DNA of 57,566 nucleotides, taken from a virus. A program made the position numbers and the translations under genes. Shown here in pieces: positions 1 through 8,761 of this stretch (its first letter is position 1; each line of letters begins with the position of its first letter). Below the pieces are notes generated by a model. It searched no databases. It saw only the letters and a list, made by a program, of their open reading frames with translations, and was not told the DNA's origin. The stretch lies in IMG/VR virus record IMGVR_UViG_3300046514_000174, positions 1 to 57,566 of that record. The stretch is one strand, 5' to 3'.

Positions 1-613
1 TACCACTTACTGACTCAACATCAGCTAGAGTTTCTAGCAGTTCCTCTAGTAGTAGACGTTCACGGGGAATTGTTATCGTAGCTGTACCAGCGATAATGGT
101 AACTGAAGTAGGTTCTATTCTCCACTCATCCTCTCCATTATGTCCAGGGTAATAAACCCCTAACTCCTGTGGGTCCGTGAACGAGACAGCTACCGTAACT
201 ACACCATTACGTGAATACCCTAGTGCATCAGGGGTAGACCAAGCAATAGCCTGTCCTGTAGCTACACTCACGATACTACGTGTACCACCACTGATGAAGT
301 AACCAAACGGTGTCTTTATGGTGGCCCGCATGAGTCGAGGGTCGAGGTACTGTCTATCATCTACATAGTAAGTTGGCAGTAGGTTGTACATGAGTTGATC
401 TTCAATGGCACGCTCAGCTTCAGCTATTGCTTGTGCAATTTCCTCTCGACCTACTTTATCAGCAGCTTGCCAACTGTACTGGAAGATAGGCTCACCACAT
501 ACAGCAGCCTCATAACCAGGTAGATGTACCTGATTGAAGTGCAGTGGATTGAGACCCATGATCTTAGCGAAGTGGTCTAACTTGAGCTTAGTGACTGTTT
601 TAGCTACGGCCAA
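1..613 (-). CDS. Connector or neck protein candidate, N-terminal part (runs across the circular seam)
   Basis: This is the first half of a gene that leaves the window at base 1 and continues from 57,535 to 56,943. Joined, it encodes 401 residues with no frame break. The first in-frame start after the upstream stop is TTG at 613, with a GAGG twelve bases upstream; ATG at 559 is the alternative. The start overlaps the DUF1360 gene by 14 bases. I do not recognise the family. Its place between head and tail genes in the late operon suggests a head-tail connector or tail-completion role; this is inference from position only. Confidence 0.6.
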   Translation of the reverse strand, partial: MAVAKTVTKLKLDHFAKIMGLNPLHFNQVHLPGYEAAVCGEPIFQYSWQAADKVGREEIAQAIAEAERAIEDQLMYNLLPTYYVDDRQYLDPRLMRATIKTPFGYFISGGTRSIVSVATGQAIAWSTPDALGYSRNGVVTVAVSFTDPQELGVYYPGHNGEDEWRIEPTSVTIIAGTATITIPRERLLLEELLETLADVESVSG

Positions 614-902
614 GTTCTAGCACATCCTCTATCAAGGCTGCCACGCCACTCAAGGCTAGTGGTAGCGATATTCTCCACGGTAATACCGCTAATAGGAGAC
701 CAACCCATACTGAGGTACAGTAGATACAATGAAGAGGGCTCCATGAGGGTCGAGAAACCACCATCCTTTTTTCATTGTGCCAACCATACTCTATACCAGT
801 CCATTCTCGGAAACGCTGTGACATATTCCACGGACCATCTTCATTCACCAATACATCAGATAAACGCCAACAAGCGAGACCACGCACTACCAACGATAGC
901 AT
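600..902 (-). CDS. DUF1360 family membrane protein
   Basis: A 100-residue protein with hydrophobic N- and C-terminal segments and the motif CIYCTSVWVG in the middle, which is the hallmark of DUF1360. The family is found in Bacillus and in several phages and has no settled function. It overlaps the end of the upstream triple glycosyltransferase gene by one base and the connector gene by 14. It is the last gene before the seam-spanning protein, so it may belong to the glycan cassette or to neck assembly. Confidence 0.75.
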   Translation of the reverse strand: MLSLVVRGLACWRLSDVLVNEDGPWNMSQRFREWTGIEYGWHNEKRMVVSRPSWSPLHCIYCTSVWVGLLLAVLPWRISLPLALSGVAALIEDVLELGRS

Positions 903-3514
903 TAGCTGACCAACTCCCTGTCACCAGTATAGAGTTCAAAGTCACGTAGCTTGAGGAAGTGCTCTAGGTCAGACTTATGCACATAACGGATATTTTCCCC
1001 CTCATCGCTACCAAAGTAGTATTCATGTCCTGTAGCTGGACCACGGTAGACCCTAGTGCCCTGACCTTCCTTGATAAACTGTACTTGTACCAAGTCACTC
1101 ACATCCCTAGCATTTACGGTGCCTACCATCTGCTCAGGACTATCATTCATTGCATTGGTAGGTGTCCACTGGACTTGTTGTCCTCCCCCACCACCACACG
1201 TACCACAAGCCACTAGTTTACCCTCCCACTTCTTCCGCATAGCATCTATGTTCTTATCCTTGTCAGCAAATAGCTTCTCTCTTACGGTACCTGCTGACAT
1301 ACGGTACTGTAGTAATGGCTTAGGGACTCGACTACCGCAGTAACCCTTCTCACAGATTGCTAGAGCAAAGTCCCAATCTTCCCATGAAATATGTTCGTCA
1401 AAACCTCCTACTTCCTTCCATGCCTTGGTTGGATAGAGACAGGTTACTGCATGGAATAAGGCTTGCTGTAGCTCTTGAGCATCCCAGTCAGGTGCCTGGT
1501 GTACCTCACCAGACTCATGTACCATCCAGTCACTATAGACGTAACCACCATATTCACGAGCTACATCTAACATGTCTTGTAATGCAGAAGGAACCAATAT
1601 ATCATCTGCATCTAACGGCAAGAAGTAGGGGCTTTTACACAAGCCCACACCAATATTACGAGCCACAGCAGGGCCAGAACCAGCAATTGGGGTATGGGCA
1701 AGCTGGACAAAACTAGGTAGATTGGCAAGATCACTGCTGGTATCACTAACCACAATAATAGACCATTTCTGGTACGACTGTGCAATGATCGAGTCAACTG
1801 CATCCACCACGATCTGTTCATGTCCAACACCTACTGGTATCACTACCGTAATAACTGCTGGGTCGTATGACTGTACCGAGGGAATCTCTACATCATCCCT
1901 AGGGGCAGCAAAGGGAGTAAGGTTACGGTCAGCGTGCCACGGGAACCACTCATGCCAGGGCCAATCCTTTTCGACTCTGGACATACTGTCCTGTCGCTGC
2001 CTGTAGATCAGGGTGACTGCATCAGTAACCTTATGAGCAGAGGCACCGATAGACGTTATTCGACACCAGAACTCAGCATCTTCAGCAGTACGGCATCGCC
2101 GCCTGTAACCACCAGAACGTTCCCAGTATTTACGTCGGTACATAGCAGTCGAGGGAATCTGATTCCTGTGTTGCATCTGTGCAGTGAAGGAGAAATTATC
2201 AGGTGGCCACTCACTAATACCATCACCCGACACCGTAGTATCAGGAGAGCCATCTGGATTGATAAACTTTACCTTACCATATGCAATATCAAGGCCACGG
2301 TACTTGTCCAGTTGATCGGCAAGAGTCCTAAGAGTACCAAGGCCGAGCATATTATCAGCGTCAAGACATATAATATATTCTCCGCTCGACTGCTCGATCC
2401 CATAGTTCAATGCCCCAGCTAAATATCTGTTCTCTGGAGTAGTAACTACTGTAACCTTTGGACTGACCGTCTTAATCCATTCATCTATCAAGCCCCAAGT
2501 AGGACTACAATCATTCACTACGATAATTTCATAGTCATCGTAGTCTTGATCGAGGACTGATTGAATAGCTTGACCTAAATATTGTTCTAGCTTGTAGTTG
2601 GGAATTATTACGCTGACCTTGGGACCATTAGTACCCTTCAGGGCTGCTTCATAAACAGGGACATAACGTTCTATAGCCTTGTCCCATGTGTACTTGTCCA
2701 GCACGGTGCGTCGGGCAGCCTTACCCATAGTGTCTCTATGCTGTAGGCAATACTGTATACCATGTTCTAGTTCCTCATAATTACCTGGCTGAGCAAGGTA
2801 ACCATCATGTTCATGAGTAACTATCTCTGCCTGCCCACCCCAGTTCCAGCCAACTACTGGCACACCACAAGCCATAGCTTCTATGGTACCAATACCAAAA
2901 GTTTCTCTACTTGTGCAAAGGTACACCCCAGCCTTTTGCACAAGCAACTTTGCCTGGTCATGAGGTAATGGTCCTGTTACGGTAAGGTTAGACAAGTCAT
3001 GGTCACCACCATAGGTACTGACAAAACGGTACCTGTTCATTGACTCAGCTATATGGAGCACAGGAGCTATGTCACATACAGGGTCCAAACGGGTCTTGTT
3101 CCACAGGATATACTCGTCTGGCTTAACTGGCTTCCATTCGGTAGTATCTACACCGTGATTGAGGACCGTGACTGGGGACCACATGGCACGACGTATGGAG
3201 TTAGCTACCCATTCACTAGGAGCAGTAATTTGACTGGCTATACGCATGACTCGTATGACTTCGGTATTGAGCTTCAGTGCCCATGCTGCCCATTCATACT
3301 CATTCCAGTACAAACCATGACAATGTGCAACTACTGGCTTCATCGTATCAACTCTGGAACCAGCATGAATAGCTACGATGTCTGCTGCCTCTTCAGAGGA
3401 CACAACCTCTATACCAATCTTAGGTAGGTATAGCTTTTGTGCTTCTATGACTCGCCTTATCCCGCCATCTGCCTCATCTGGTCGGTCGAAGCTAGGACTA
3501 ATGAAGACTTTCAT
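902..3514 (-). CDS. Three-domain glycosyltransferase (GT4-like plus two GT2-like domains)
   Basis: 870 residues. Residues 1-295 form a GT-B fold of the GT4 type, with the signature ETFGIGTIEAMACGVPVVGW near residues 205-225. A first GT-A/GT2 domain starts near 299 (VSVIIPNY, acidic metal site LDADN). A second starts near 553 (ITVVIPVG, acidic site LDADD). After it come a CxxC-glycine cluster (CGTCGGGGG, near 767) and about 90 more residues that match no glycosyltransferase. It probably builds a short glycan by successive sugar transfers in the host cytoplasm. Its setting inside the structural operon suggests a virion acceptor. The acceptor and sugars are not known. Confidence 0.88.
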   Translation of the reverse strand: MKVFISPSFDRPDEADGGIRRVIEAQKLYLPKIGIEVVSSEEAADIVAIHAGSRVDTMKPVVAHCHGLYWNEYEWAAWALKLNTEVIRVMRIASQITAPSEWVANSIRRAMWSPVTVLNHGVDTTEWKPVKPDEYILWNKTRLDPVCDIAPVLHIAESMNRYRFVSTYGGDHDLSNLTVTGPLPHDQAKLLVQKAGVYLCTSRETFGIGTIEAMACGVPVVGWNWGGQAEIVTHEHDGYLAQPGNYEELEHGIQYCLQHRDTMGKAARRTVLDKYTWDKAIERYVPVYEAALKGTNGPKVSVIIPNYKLEQYLGQAIQSVLDQDYDDYEIIVVNDCSPTWGLIDEWIKTVSPKVTVVTTPENRYLAGALNYGIEQSSGEYIICLDADNMLGLGTLRTLADQLDKYRGLDIAYGKVKFINPDGSPDTTVSGDGISEWPPDNFSFTAQMQHRNQIPSTAMYRRKYWERSGGYRRRCRTAEDAEFWCRITSIGASAHKVTDAVTLIYRQRQDSMSRVEKDWPWHEWFPWHADRNLTPFAAPRDDVEIPSVQSYDPAVITVVIPVGVGHEQIVVDAVDSIIAQSYQKWSIIVVSDTSSDLANLPSFVQLAHTPIAGSGPAVARNIGVGLCKSPYFLPLDADDILVPSALQDMLDVAREYGGYVYSDWMVHESGEVHQAPDWDAQELQQALFHAVTCLYPTKAWKEVGGFDEHISWEDWDFALAICEKGYCGSRVPKPLLQYRMSAGTVREKLFADKDKNIDAMRKKWEGKLVACGTCGGGGGQQVQWTPTNAMNDSPEQMVGTVNARDVSDLVQVQFIKEGQGTRVYRGPATGHEYYFGSDEGENIRYVHKSDLEHFLKLRDFELYTGDRELVS

Positions 3515-4176
3515 ACGTTCTTTTCCCCCACGTTATAGTCACCGATGTGTTCCCAAGGACCATGCAACATAGTAGCTGCCATGTTCAGGACATATCGGTT
3601 ACGACTACAACGTAGAGCATAGTCCTGCTCTACTACATAACTATTAGCACCCTCAAGGAAGGGACCAATCTTATTGTAGAACCGCTTGGTAGCTATAAAT
3701 GGACGAGTAGCAAAGGCAAAACCACTAGTGTTCATTAGTTCCAGCCACCAGCCTATCCCCTGCTGGAACCGAGTAACACATTCAAGGTTAGGATGTACTG
3801 GGCCGATCCGTACATAGTCATGTTCCAACGCCAATATCTTTACTGCCATATCAAGGTTCAAGTCGTCTAGCAACAGCCAGTCATCTGTAGTATACATCCA
3901 TATGTCATCTATTTCATGTAGTGCATAATTCAATGAACTACCAATACCATTATGCTTTGGGGAACTCATTACTGACTGTCCCCACTTATCTTTAGCTAAA
4001 TCCATTAAAGGCATATATAATTCTGTACAATGCTCTGAACCATCGTCAGCAATATGTAGCTTCAACTGATGAGTAGTACATTTCAAATGATCTAACAAAG
4101 ATGGTATAGTTTGTTGTGCGTACCGTGCCCGTATGCCTGTTCCATCATCCCACGTAGACATTACTACAGTAATCAT
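3511..4176 (-). CDS. GT-A fold glycosyltransferase (GT2-like)
   Basis: 221 residues. The N-terminus MITVVMSTW followed by LHIADDGS is the nucleotide-binding start of a GT2 domain. The acidic pair in TTDDWLLLDD near the middle fits the metal-binding DXD position. Its start overlaps the stop of the oxygenase gene by four bases (ATGA), and its stop overlaps the triple glycosyltransferase start. It is probably one of four separate sugar transferase polypeptides in this cassette. Confidence 0.78.
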   Translation of the reverse strand: MITVVMSTWDDGTGIRARYAQQTIPSLLDHLKCTTHQLKLHIADDGSEHCTELYMPLMDLAKDKWGQSVMSSPKHNGIGSSLNYALHEIDDIWMYTTDDWLLLDDLNLDMAVKILALEHDYVRIGPVHPNLECVTRFQQGIGWWLELMNTSGFAFATRPFIATKRFYNKIGPFLEGANSYVVEQDYALRCSRNRYVLNMAATMLHGPWEHIGDYNVGEKNV

Positions 4177-4838
4177 CGGTAAGCCTCAGCATACCGATAC
4201 GGATTAGCGCGAATATCACGTAACTCCATAATGGATTGGTCCCACGTCTCACCTGGATAAGGCGCAAAGAAGGCACGCTCACGTCCTGATTCCATTACCT
4301 CACCCAAGAATGAACAAGTCATTACGAGACGTGTACCCTTCATAACAGGATTAGGGTTACCATGCCAGCCACCATCAAACATGACTAGAGTATTAAAGGC
4401 AGGTACTACTTCAACAGTCTGTCGTATAGGATTGTCTACTGTGCCATCGAAGAACTCAAGACTACCACCAACTTCATTATCGGTGCTCAAGTACAATAGA
4501 GCAGTCACCGACTTTGCACGCTTGGTAACTGGATCTACCTCAGCATCAAGATGTAAGGCTAAACGATCCCATTCTTCGTACTTAAAGACGGCACTGAAAT
4601 GTCCACCGTGGTCCAACCACAATGATTGATCCATCAATCGTTCGCACAGGTATCTTTTACTCTGGAGTAGGTTCATCAGGTTAGCAATGCCACCATCACT
4701 ATAAGGCTTACGTAGTACTGACTTCTGCTCAAAGGGGTTATTGTAACGGTCCCATCCTTCTGATGGGTATGACAGCAGCTTACTACGAACAACATCTACC
4801 ACATCTGAGTTAAACGCATTACGCTGGACAAACAACAC
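4173..4838 (-). CDS. 2-oxoglutarate/Fe(II)-dependent oxygenase (prolyl-4-hydroxylase-like)
   Basis: 221 residues. The iron ligands can be read as HLD in LALHLDAE and the distal histidine in GGWHGNPNPV. The 2-oxoglutarate-binding arginine follows in KGTRLVMT, in the usual order for the double-stranded beta-helix fold. Such enzymes hydroxylate protein side chains or small molecules. It lies among glycosyltransferases, so it could hydroxylate a residue that then carries the sugar, or modify the sugar itself. Both are inference. Confidence 0.82.
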   Translation of the reverse strand: MLFVQRNAFNSDVVDVVRSKLLSYPSEGWDRYNNPFEQKSVLRKPYSDGGIANLMNLLQSKRYLCERLMDQSLWLDHGGHFSAVFKYEEWDRLALHLDAEVDPVTKRAKSVTALLYLSTDNEVGGSLEFFDGTVDNPIRQTVEVVPAFNTLVMFDGGWHGNPNPVMKGTRLVMTCSFLGEVMESGRERAFFAPYPGETWDQSIMELRDIRANPYRYAEAYR

Positions 4839-4839
4839 C

Positions 4840-5502
4840 CTAATAACTCCTAATCGTACCGATGTGTGCCCACAAATCTCCGGAGGGTTTTATGTACTCC
4901 AGGGGCCAAGCTACACCTAGTCTTGCTGCATCCTTACGGGCTACCTCGAACTCCGTAGCTCCAGGTTCCAATAGCTCAGGCCAAGGACCAACATTACGTT
5001 CCCATGCTACCGACTCTAATCGTGGGTGTCCTGCAAACACATGTGGTTCTCTACTGTGCTCATACAGACGCATCCATATTGCATGGTCAATGTAATGTAA
5101 AGTACCCCTCAATTCCTGAGTAAAGCCAATGTATCCCATACGAATACAACCAAACACCCGTAGGGCGGGCAAGTAACAGCTAGTATCCAGGGGTCGTAGC
5201 AACTCCCAATCATCCTCTAAGGGGAGCACAACATCTGCACGACTATGCACAACCTGTGTACCTAAGTTGTAGTTAGCCCCATAACCCCTACGTTCACTAT
5301 CCGTGACAGTTACTAGATCAACATACTGTTCCGCTAGATTCACCAGTCCTTTTCTATGTTCTGGTGGTGAACCATCATCTGCTATGTGGACAGACAGTGG
5401 TCCCTCATGCTTGATGTTCTTCAGGGCACTTTCTAGGGTCTTCAGTGCATAGTCAGTCCTTTTATACGTAAGTAACATGATACAAACGTGATTATCATTC
5501 AC
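4840..5502 (-). CDS. GT-A fold glycosyltransferase
   Basis: About 220 residues. The N-terminus CIMLLTYKRTDYALKTLESA followed by HIADDGS is the GT2-type nucleotide-binding region, and PLEDDWELL gives the acidic metal site. I chose GTG at 5502, which overlaps the upstream stop as GTGA and has a G-run eight bases before it. The longer frame to 5532 would cover more of the upstream gene. It sits between another GT2 and the oxygenase in the glycan cassette. Confidence 0.75.
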   Translation of the reverse strand: MNDNHVCIMLLTYKRTDYALKTLESALKNIKHEGPLSVHIADDGSPPEHRKGLVNLAEQYVDLVTVTDSERRGYGANYNLGTQVVHSRADVVLPLEDDWELLRPLDTSCYLPALRVFGCIRMGYIGFTQELRGTLHYIDHAIWMRLYEHSREPHVFAGHPRLESVAWERNVGPWPELLEPGATEFEVARKDAARLGVAWPLEYIKPSGDLWAHIGTIRSY

Positions 5503-6179
5503 GAATAACGCCCCCATGCAGGCTGTGTCCACAACTCACTAACTAGGTTACGGGTCTCTAAGATCACTGATTGCCAAGGGCCACGCTGGGCTGTATCACT
5601 ATAAGCATGTACCCTGTAATTGTACAGAGGCTTATTCTTATCTACACAGTGAAAGTTAAACTGATCGGGGTGTGAAAGCATGATACTGATGAGGGCAGCA
5701 TCACTCGCCCCTGACGCAGCCTCTATTGGTAAACCACCTGACAGTTCCCACAGGCTTTTAGTAACCATTGCTGCATGGCATGGTAGGTACTGGTCTTCAC
5801 GACCATCCGAGTACCTTACTCCCATCCAGAAGTACGTGTTACTCTTGGCCTCTGACTGCTCATAGGCCAATGAGCATTCCTCGATGCAGGTTGGTTCAAG
5901 GGTATCATCTGCACCCATCATCAGGACACATTCAGTACGGGCAGCAGCTACACCTACATTGAATGAGCCAGCTACTCCAAGCCGCCATTTGTTCACTATG
6001 TCATAGATAGGAAAAGGTACTGCATCAAACCGCCACTCACGAGTGAATGACATATCATCCACCAATACCAATGCAGCAGGCAACTGGGTTTGTCCCATCA
6101 AGGAACGTATAGCCTGGTCAAAATAATCACCAGCCTGTTCACCAGGACCAATTGGGATAACCACGGTAATCGGTACCAT
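5499..6179 (-). CDS. GT2 family glycosyltransferase
   Basis: 226 residues with a clear GT2 start, TVVIPIGPGEQAGDYFDQAI, then ALVLVDDMS and the metal site MMGADDT. It begins directly after the stop of the RmlD-like reductase gene and ends in a GTGA overlap with the next transferase. It should transfer a nucleotide-activated sugar made by, or related to, the two upstream sugar-nucleotide enzymes. Confidence 0.85.
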   Translation of the reverse strand: MVPITVVIPIGPGEQAGDYFDQAIRSLMGQTQLPAALVLVDDMSFTREWRFDAVPFPIYDIVNKWRLGVAGSFNVGVAAARTECVLMMGADDTLEPTCIEECSLAYEQSEAKSNTYFWMGVRYSDGREDQYLPCHAAMVTKSLWELSGGLPIEAASGASDAALISIMLSHPDQFNFHCVDKNKPLYNYRVHAYSDTAQRGPWQSVILETRNLVSELWTQPAWGRYS

Positions 6180-6913
6180 TACAACTCACTTTCATCAATA
6201 CTAGGTAACACGAAGTCAGCCACAAGACCACGATTAACTATAGGTCGATCATTAGGAACCACATTGACCCGTAGACCAATCCTATTCACTAGATGACACA
6301 ACAGATCATATTTAGAGATGGGTTCCTCAGTAGCTAGATGGTAGGTTCCACCCTTCCAGCCAGCATCCACCATTCGCACTATGGCTTTAGCTACCTCTTT
6401 GGCTGATGATCCACTCCACATAGCTTGGGTCCAGCCCACCACCATGTTATTATTACGATTCTCCAGCAGCCAAGCATACAGACCGTGGTCACGTCCTATG
6501 AATGAAGTACGTAGGTTCATCACACGGGATGACTGTACTTCACCGAGTGCTTTAGTCATTCCATAAGGACTATTTGGAGTTGTAGGATGGTTGTTACTGT
6601 ATAAGAATGGTGGTGGAATTATGCCACTAAACACACAGTCAGTAGAAACATGGATCATTGGTATATCGAAGTCAGCCAGTATGTAGGGAAGGACAGAGTT
6701 GTTATGTATCATACAGTCAATATCTGGTTGCTTCTGAGGAACCGAACCAGCACAGTTAATTATAAAGTCACAGGAAGGGAGGTCATCCATTAGTTGCTCT
6801 GAACGCTCTATACGAAAGATGGGTAAATACAAGTCATTATGGTCAGTCTTCTCCAGTTGTCTAACAACTTCCTTACCCAACATTCCCCTGGCACCGATGA
6901 CTGCTATACGCAT
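6179..6913 (-). CDS. NAD(P)-dependent sugar reductase (RmlD-like, dTDP-4-dehydrorhamnose reductase family)
   Basis: 244 residues. The N-terminal Rossmann motif is IGARGMLGKEV. INCAG follows, then HVSTDCVFSG and the catalytic tyrosine and lysine in SPYGMTKALGE. This order is typical of RmlD, which reduces a 4-keto sugar nucleotide. It follows the 4,6-dehydratase gene with a ten-base overlap, and the two would act in sequence to make a 6-deoxy sugar nucleotide. The exact product cannot be told from sequence. Confidence 0.85.
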   Translation of the reverse strand: MRIAVIGARGMLGKEVVRQLEKTDHNDLYLPIFRIERSEQLMDDLPSCDFIINCAGSVPQKQPDIDCMIHNNSVLPYILADFDIPMIHVSTDCVFSGIIPPPFLYSNNHPTTPNSPYGMTKALGEVQSSRVMNLRTSFIGRDHGLYAWLLENRNNNMVVGWTQAMWSGSSAKEVAKAIVRMVDAGWKGGTYHLATEEPISKYDLLCHLVNRIGLRVNVVPNDRPIVNRGLVADFVLPSIDESEL

Positions 6914-7854
6914 TTTGACTTCTCATAGGCAGCCATCAGGTCATTACGGTCAATGTACTCATGTGGATAATCACTTGTGTAAGAGAACCGAGGACTAGCT
7001 GGCACTGCACTAATTGGATGCAGTGTGTAGTAGAACTTACCACCATCAGTCACCCTGTGGGATTCACTCATGGATACCAGTTCTTCAGATGTCTTTTCCC
7101 CTGGACGAGTCCCCACAAAGTCTATCTGACACCCGTCACCACCGACAGCCTTAGCAACCTCACCTATGGAAGCAGCCCTACATTTCGGTATGCATATCGT
7201 CCCTGATTCACCATTCAATGACTCTAGAATACAGTCCACTGCCTCGTCCAAGGTCATCCAGAAACGAGTCATATTGGAATCAGTAATAGGGATTGGCTTT
7301 TCCTCACGAACTAGTTGCTCGAAGTAAGGAATAACAGAACCAGTACTACCTATCACGTTCCCGTAGCGTGTGCCAACAAATTGCGTCTTGTGGTACGACT
7401 GTGCAAACTCTGGTAGCATACGCTCACCAAGGGATTTTGTCATACCATACACATTTACTGGACGGCACGCCTTATCGGTACTGATAAACACCACATGCCC
7501 AGCACCAGCCTTAGCAGCTTTCTCAAACACAGTACGAGTACCTTCGATGTTCACATCAATACACTCTAGGACATTACGTTCTGCATCAGGCACGTACTTT
7601 ATAGCTGCTGTATGCACAACAGTATTGAAGTCATACTGTGCAAACAACATCTCTACTCTACAGGAGTCTCGTATGTCACCGAGGACATAGCTCGCATCGG
7701 GGTACTTACGTTTGCACTGATCTTGCTTGGTCTCATCACGACTAAGCACAACGAAATGCACAGGCCAATCCTCTACTTGTGCTCTGTGCATAATTCCACG
7801 GCTAAGGAAACCTGTACCACCCGTTAACAAAACTGTACCAGCTAGACCAATCAC
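6904..7854 (-). CDS. Nucleotide-sugar 4,6-dehydratase (FlaA1/PseB/CapD type)
   Basis: 316 residues. The Rossmann motif LLTGGTGFLSRG is at the N-terminus. The motif FISTDKACRPVNVYGMTK is the signature of the UDP-N-acetylglucosamine 4,6-dehydratase group (STDKA followed by Y/M-x-x-x-K). The first enzyme of the cassette, it would make a 4-keto-6-deoxy sugar nucleotide for the next gene. It overlaps the upstream virion protein gene by four bases, so sugar synthesis is co-transcribed with capsid decoration proteins. Confidence 0.87.
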   Translation of the reverse strand: MIGLAGTVLLTGGTGFLSRGIMHRAQVEDWPVHFVVLSRDETKQDQCKRKYPDASYVLGDIRDSCRVEMLFAQYDFNTVVHTAAIKYVPDAERNVLECIDVNIEGTRTVFEKAAKAGAGHVVFISTDKACRPVNVYGMTKSLGERMLPEFAQSYHKTQFVGTRYGNVIGSTGSVIPYFEQLVREEKPIPITDSNMTRFWMTLDEAVDCILESLNGESGTICIPKCRAASIGEVAKAVGGDGCQIDFVGTRPGEKTSEELVSMSESHRVTDGGKFYYTLHPISAVPASPRFSYTSDYPHEYIDRNDLMAAYEKSKCV

Positions 7855-8495
7855 GAACCTACTCCAACCATTGTTAATTGCCCAGGAACTTTTGTACTAG
7901 GGGCTTTCAACTGTAATGCTAAGTTAGCCCACCTACTGTCTTGTGTATACCCTGTCCACACATCCTGATATGTACCACCTCCAGCTTTATACCCAACTTG
8001 GCCTTTAGGATTACAAGGTGCAGCAGTTGCAATTTGAGTAAAACCACTACCAATAGTTGCACCCGTACCACAAAGAATACCAATACCATCAACAAACATA
8101 TCATTAGCAGGTATAGTAAGAGAAGCACTAGTAGGGGTTGAGCTATTCCCTGTACTACCTGTTACTGTGCCAAAGGGATTCGCAGTATCAACTCCACTAA
8201 AACTTGCACCAATTCCTACCTCAGGGCCACTATTAGAATACGTAATATTATGTGTACCAGTTGCAGGATTAACTAAGTACCACATTTCAATACGAGCAGT
8301 ATTGAAGGCATGAGTAGTATACAATGTCATTGCAACACCATTATATTGTGGATTAGCAGTTAAGATATTATTATCTGAACCTGTCCAATCAATAATAAAC
8401 AACAGTAGTATAAGATTTGATCCAGTACAAGTGTGTGCAAGAGTAACACCACCGGCAGAGCCAGTGCTACTTCCTGAATCAAATGCTACTGCCAT
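7851..8495 (-). CDS. Beta-rich virion surface protein candidate
   Basis: 214 residues, rich in Gly, Ser, Thr and Asn, with alternating strands and no charged helices. The segment ASFSGVDTANPFG resembles a motif often seen in predicted beta-sandwich phage structural proteins. It is the last of four such proteins after the major capsid gene and directly precedes the glycan cassette. A capsid decoration, fibre or glycan-acceptor role is plausible, but I recognise no named family with certainty. Confidence 0.7.
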   Translation of the reverse strand: MAVAFDSGSSTGSAGGVTLAHTCTGSNLILLLFIIDWTGSDNNILTANPQYNGVAMTLYTTHAFNTARIEMWYLVNPATGTHNITYSNSGPEVGIGASFSGVDTANPFGTVTGSTGNSSTPTSASLTIPANDMFVDGIGILCGTGATIGSGFTQIATAAPCNPKGQVGYKAGGGTYQDVWTGYTQDSRWANLALQLKAPSTKVPGQLTMVGVGS

Positions 8496-8761
8496 TAACT
8501 ATCACTCAAGGAAAAACTTAAGTCTTCCCATTTATTACTTTGTCCAATACCAGGAGGTAAATTAATACTACTAAGTGCAGTGTTAGCTGGCAACTGCTGA
8601 GTGAAACGCTTAGTATGATTAGCACTTACTACTACATCAACCAATGCGGCACGAGTAGTAAAATTCCAAAATTGTATTTGGTCAACATTACCACTAGCAT
8701 TAACATTGAGCTTAATGCCTACCTTATTATCATGCAGTGAGGCAGCTTCTTGAAAGGCCAT
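8495..8761 (-). CDS. Small beta-rich structural protein candidate
   Basis: 88 residues. Ends share single-base or ATG overlaps with both neighbours, so translation is probably coupled. The middle reads like a beta-sandwich (QIQFWNFTTRAALVDVVVSA). I recognise no family. It is probably a virion component because of its place among decoration proteins. Confidence 0.65.
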   Translation of the reverse strand: MAFQEAASLHDNKVGIKLNVNASGNVDQIQFWNFTTRAALVDVVVSANHTKRFTQQLPANTALSSINLPPGIGQSNKWEDLSFSLSDS

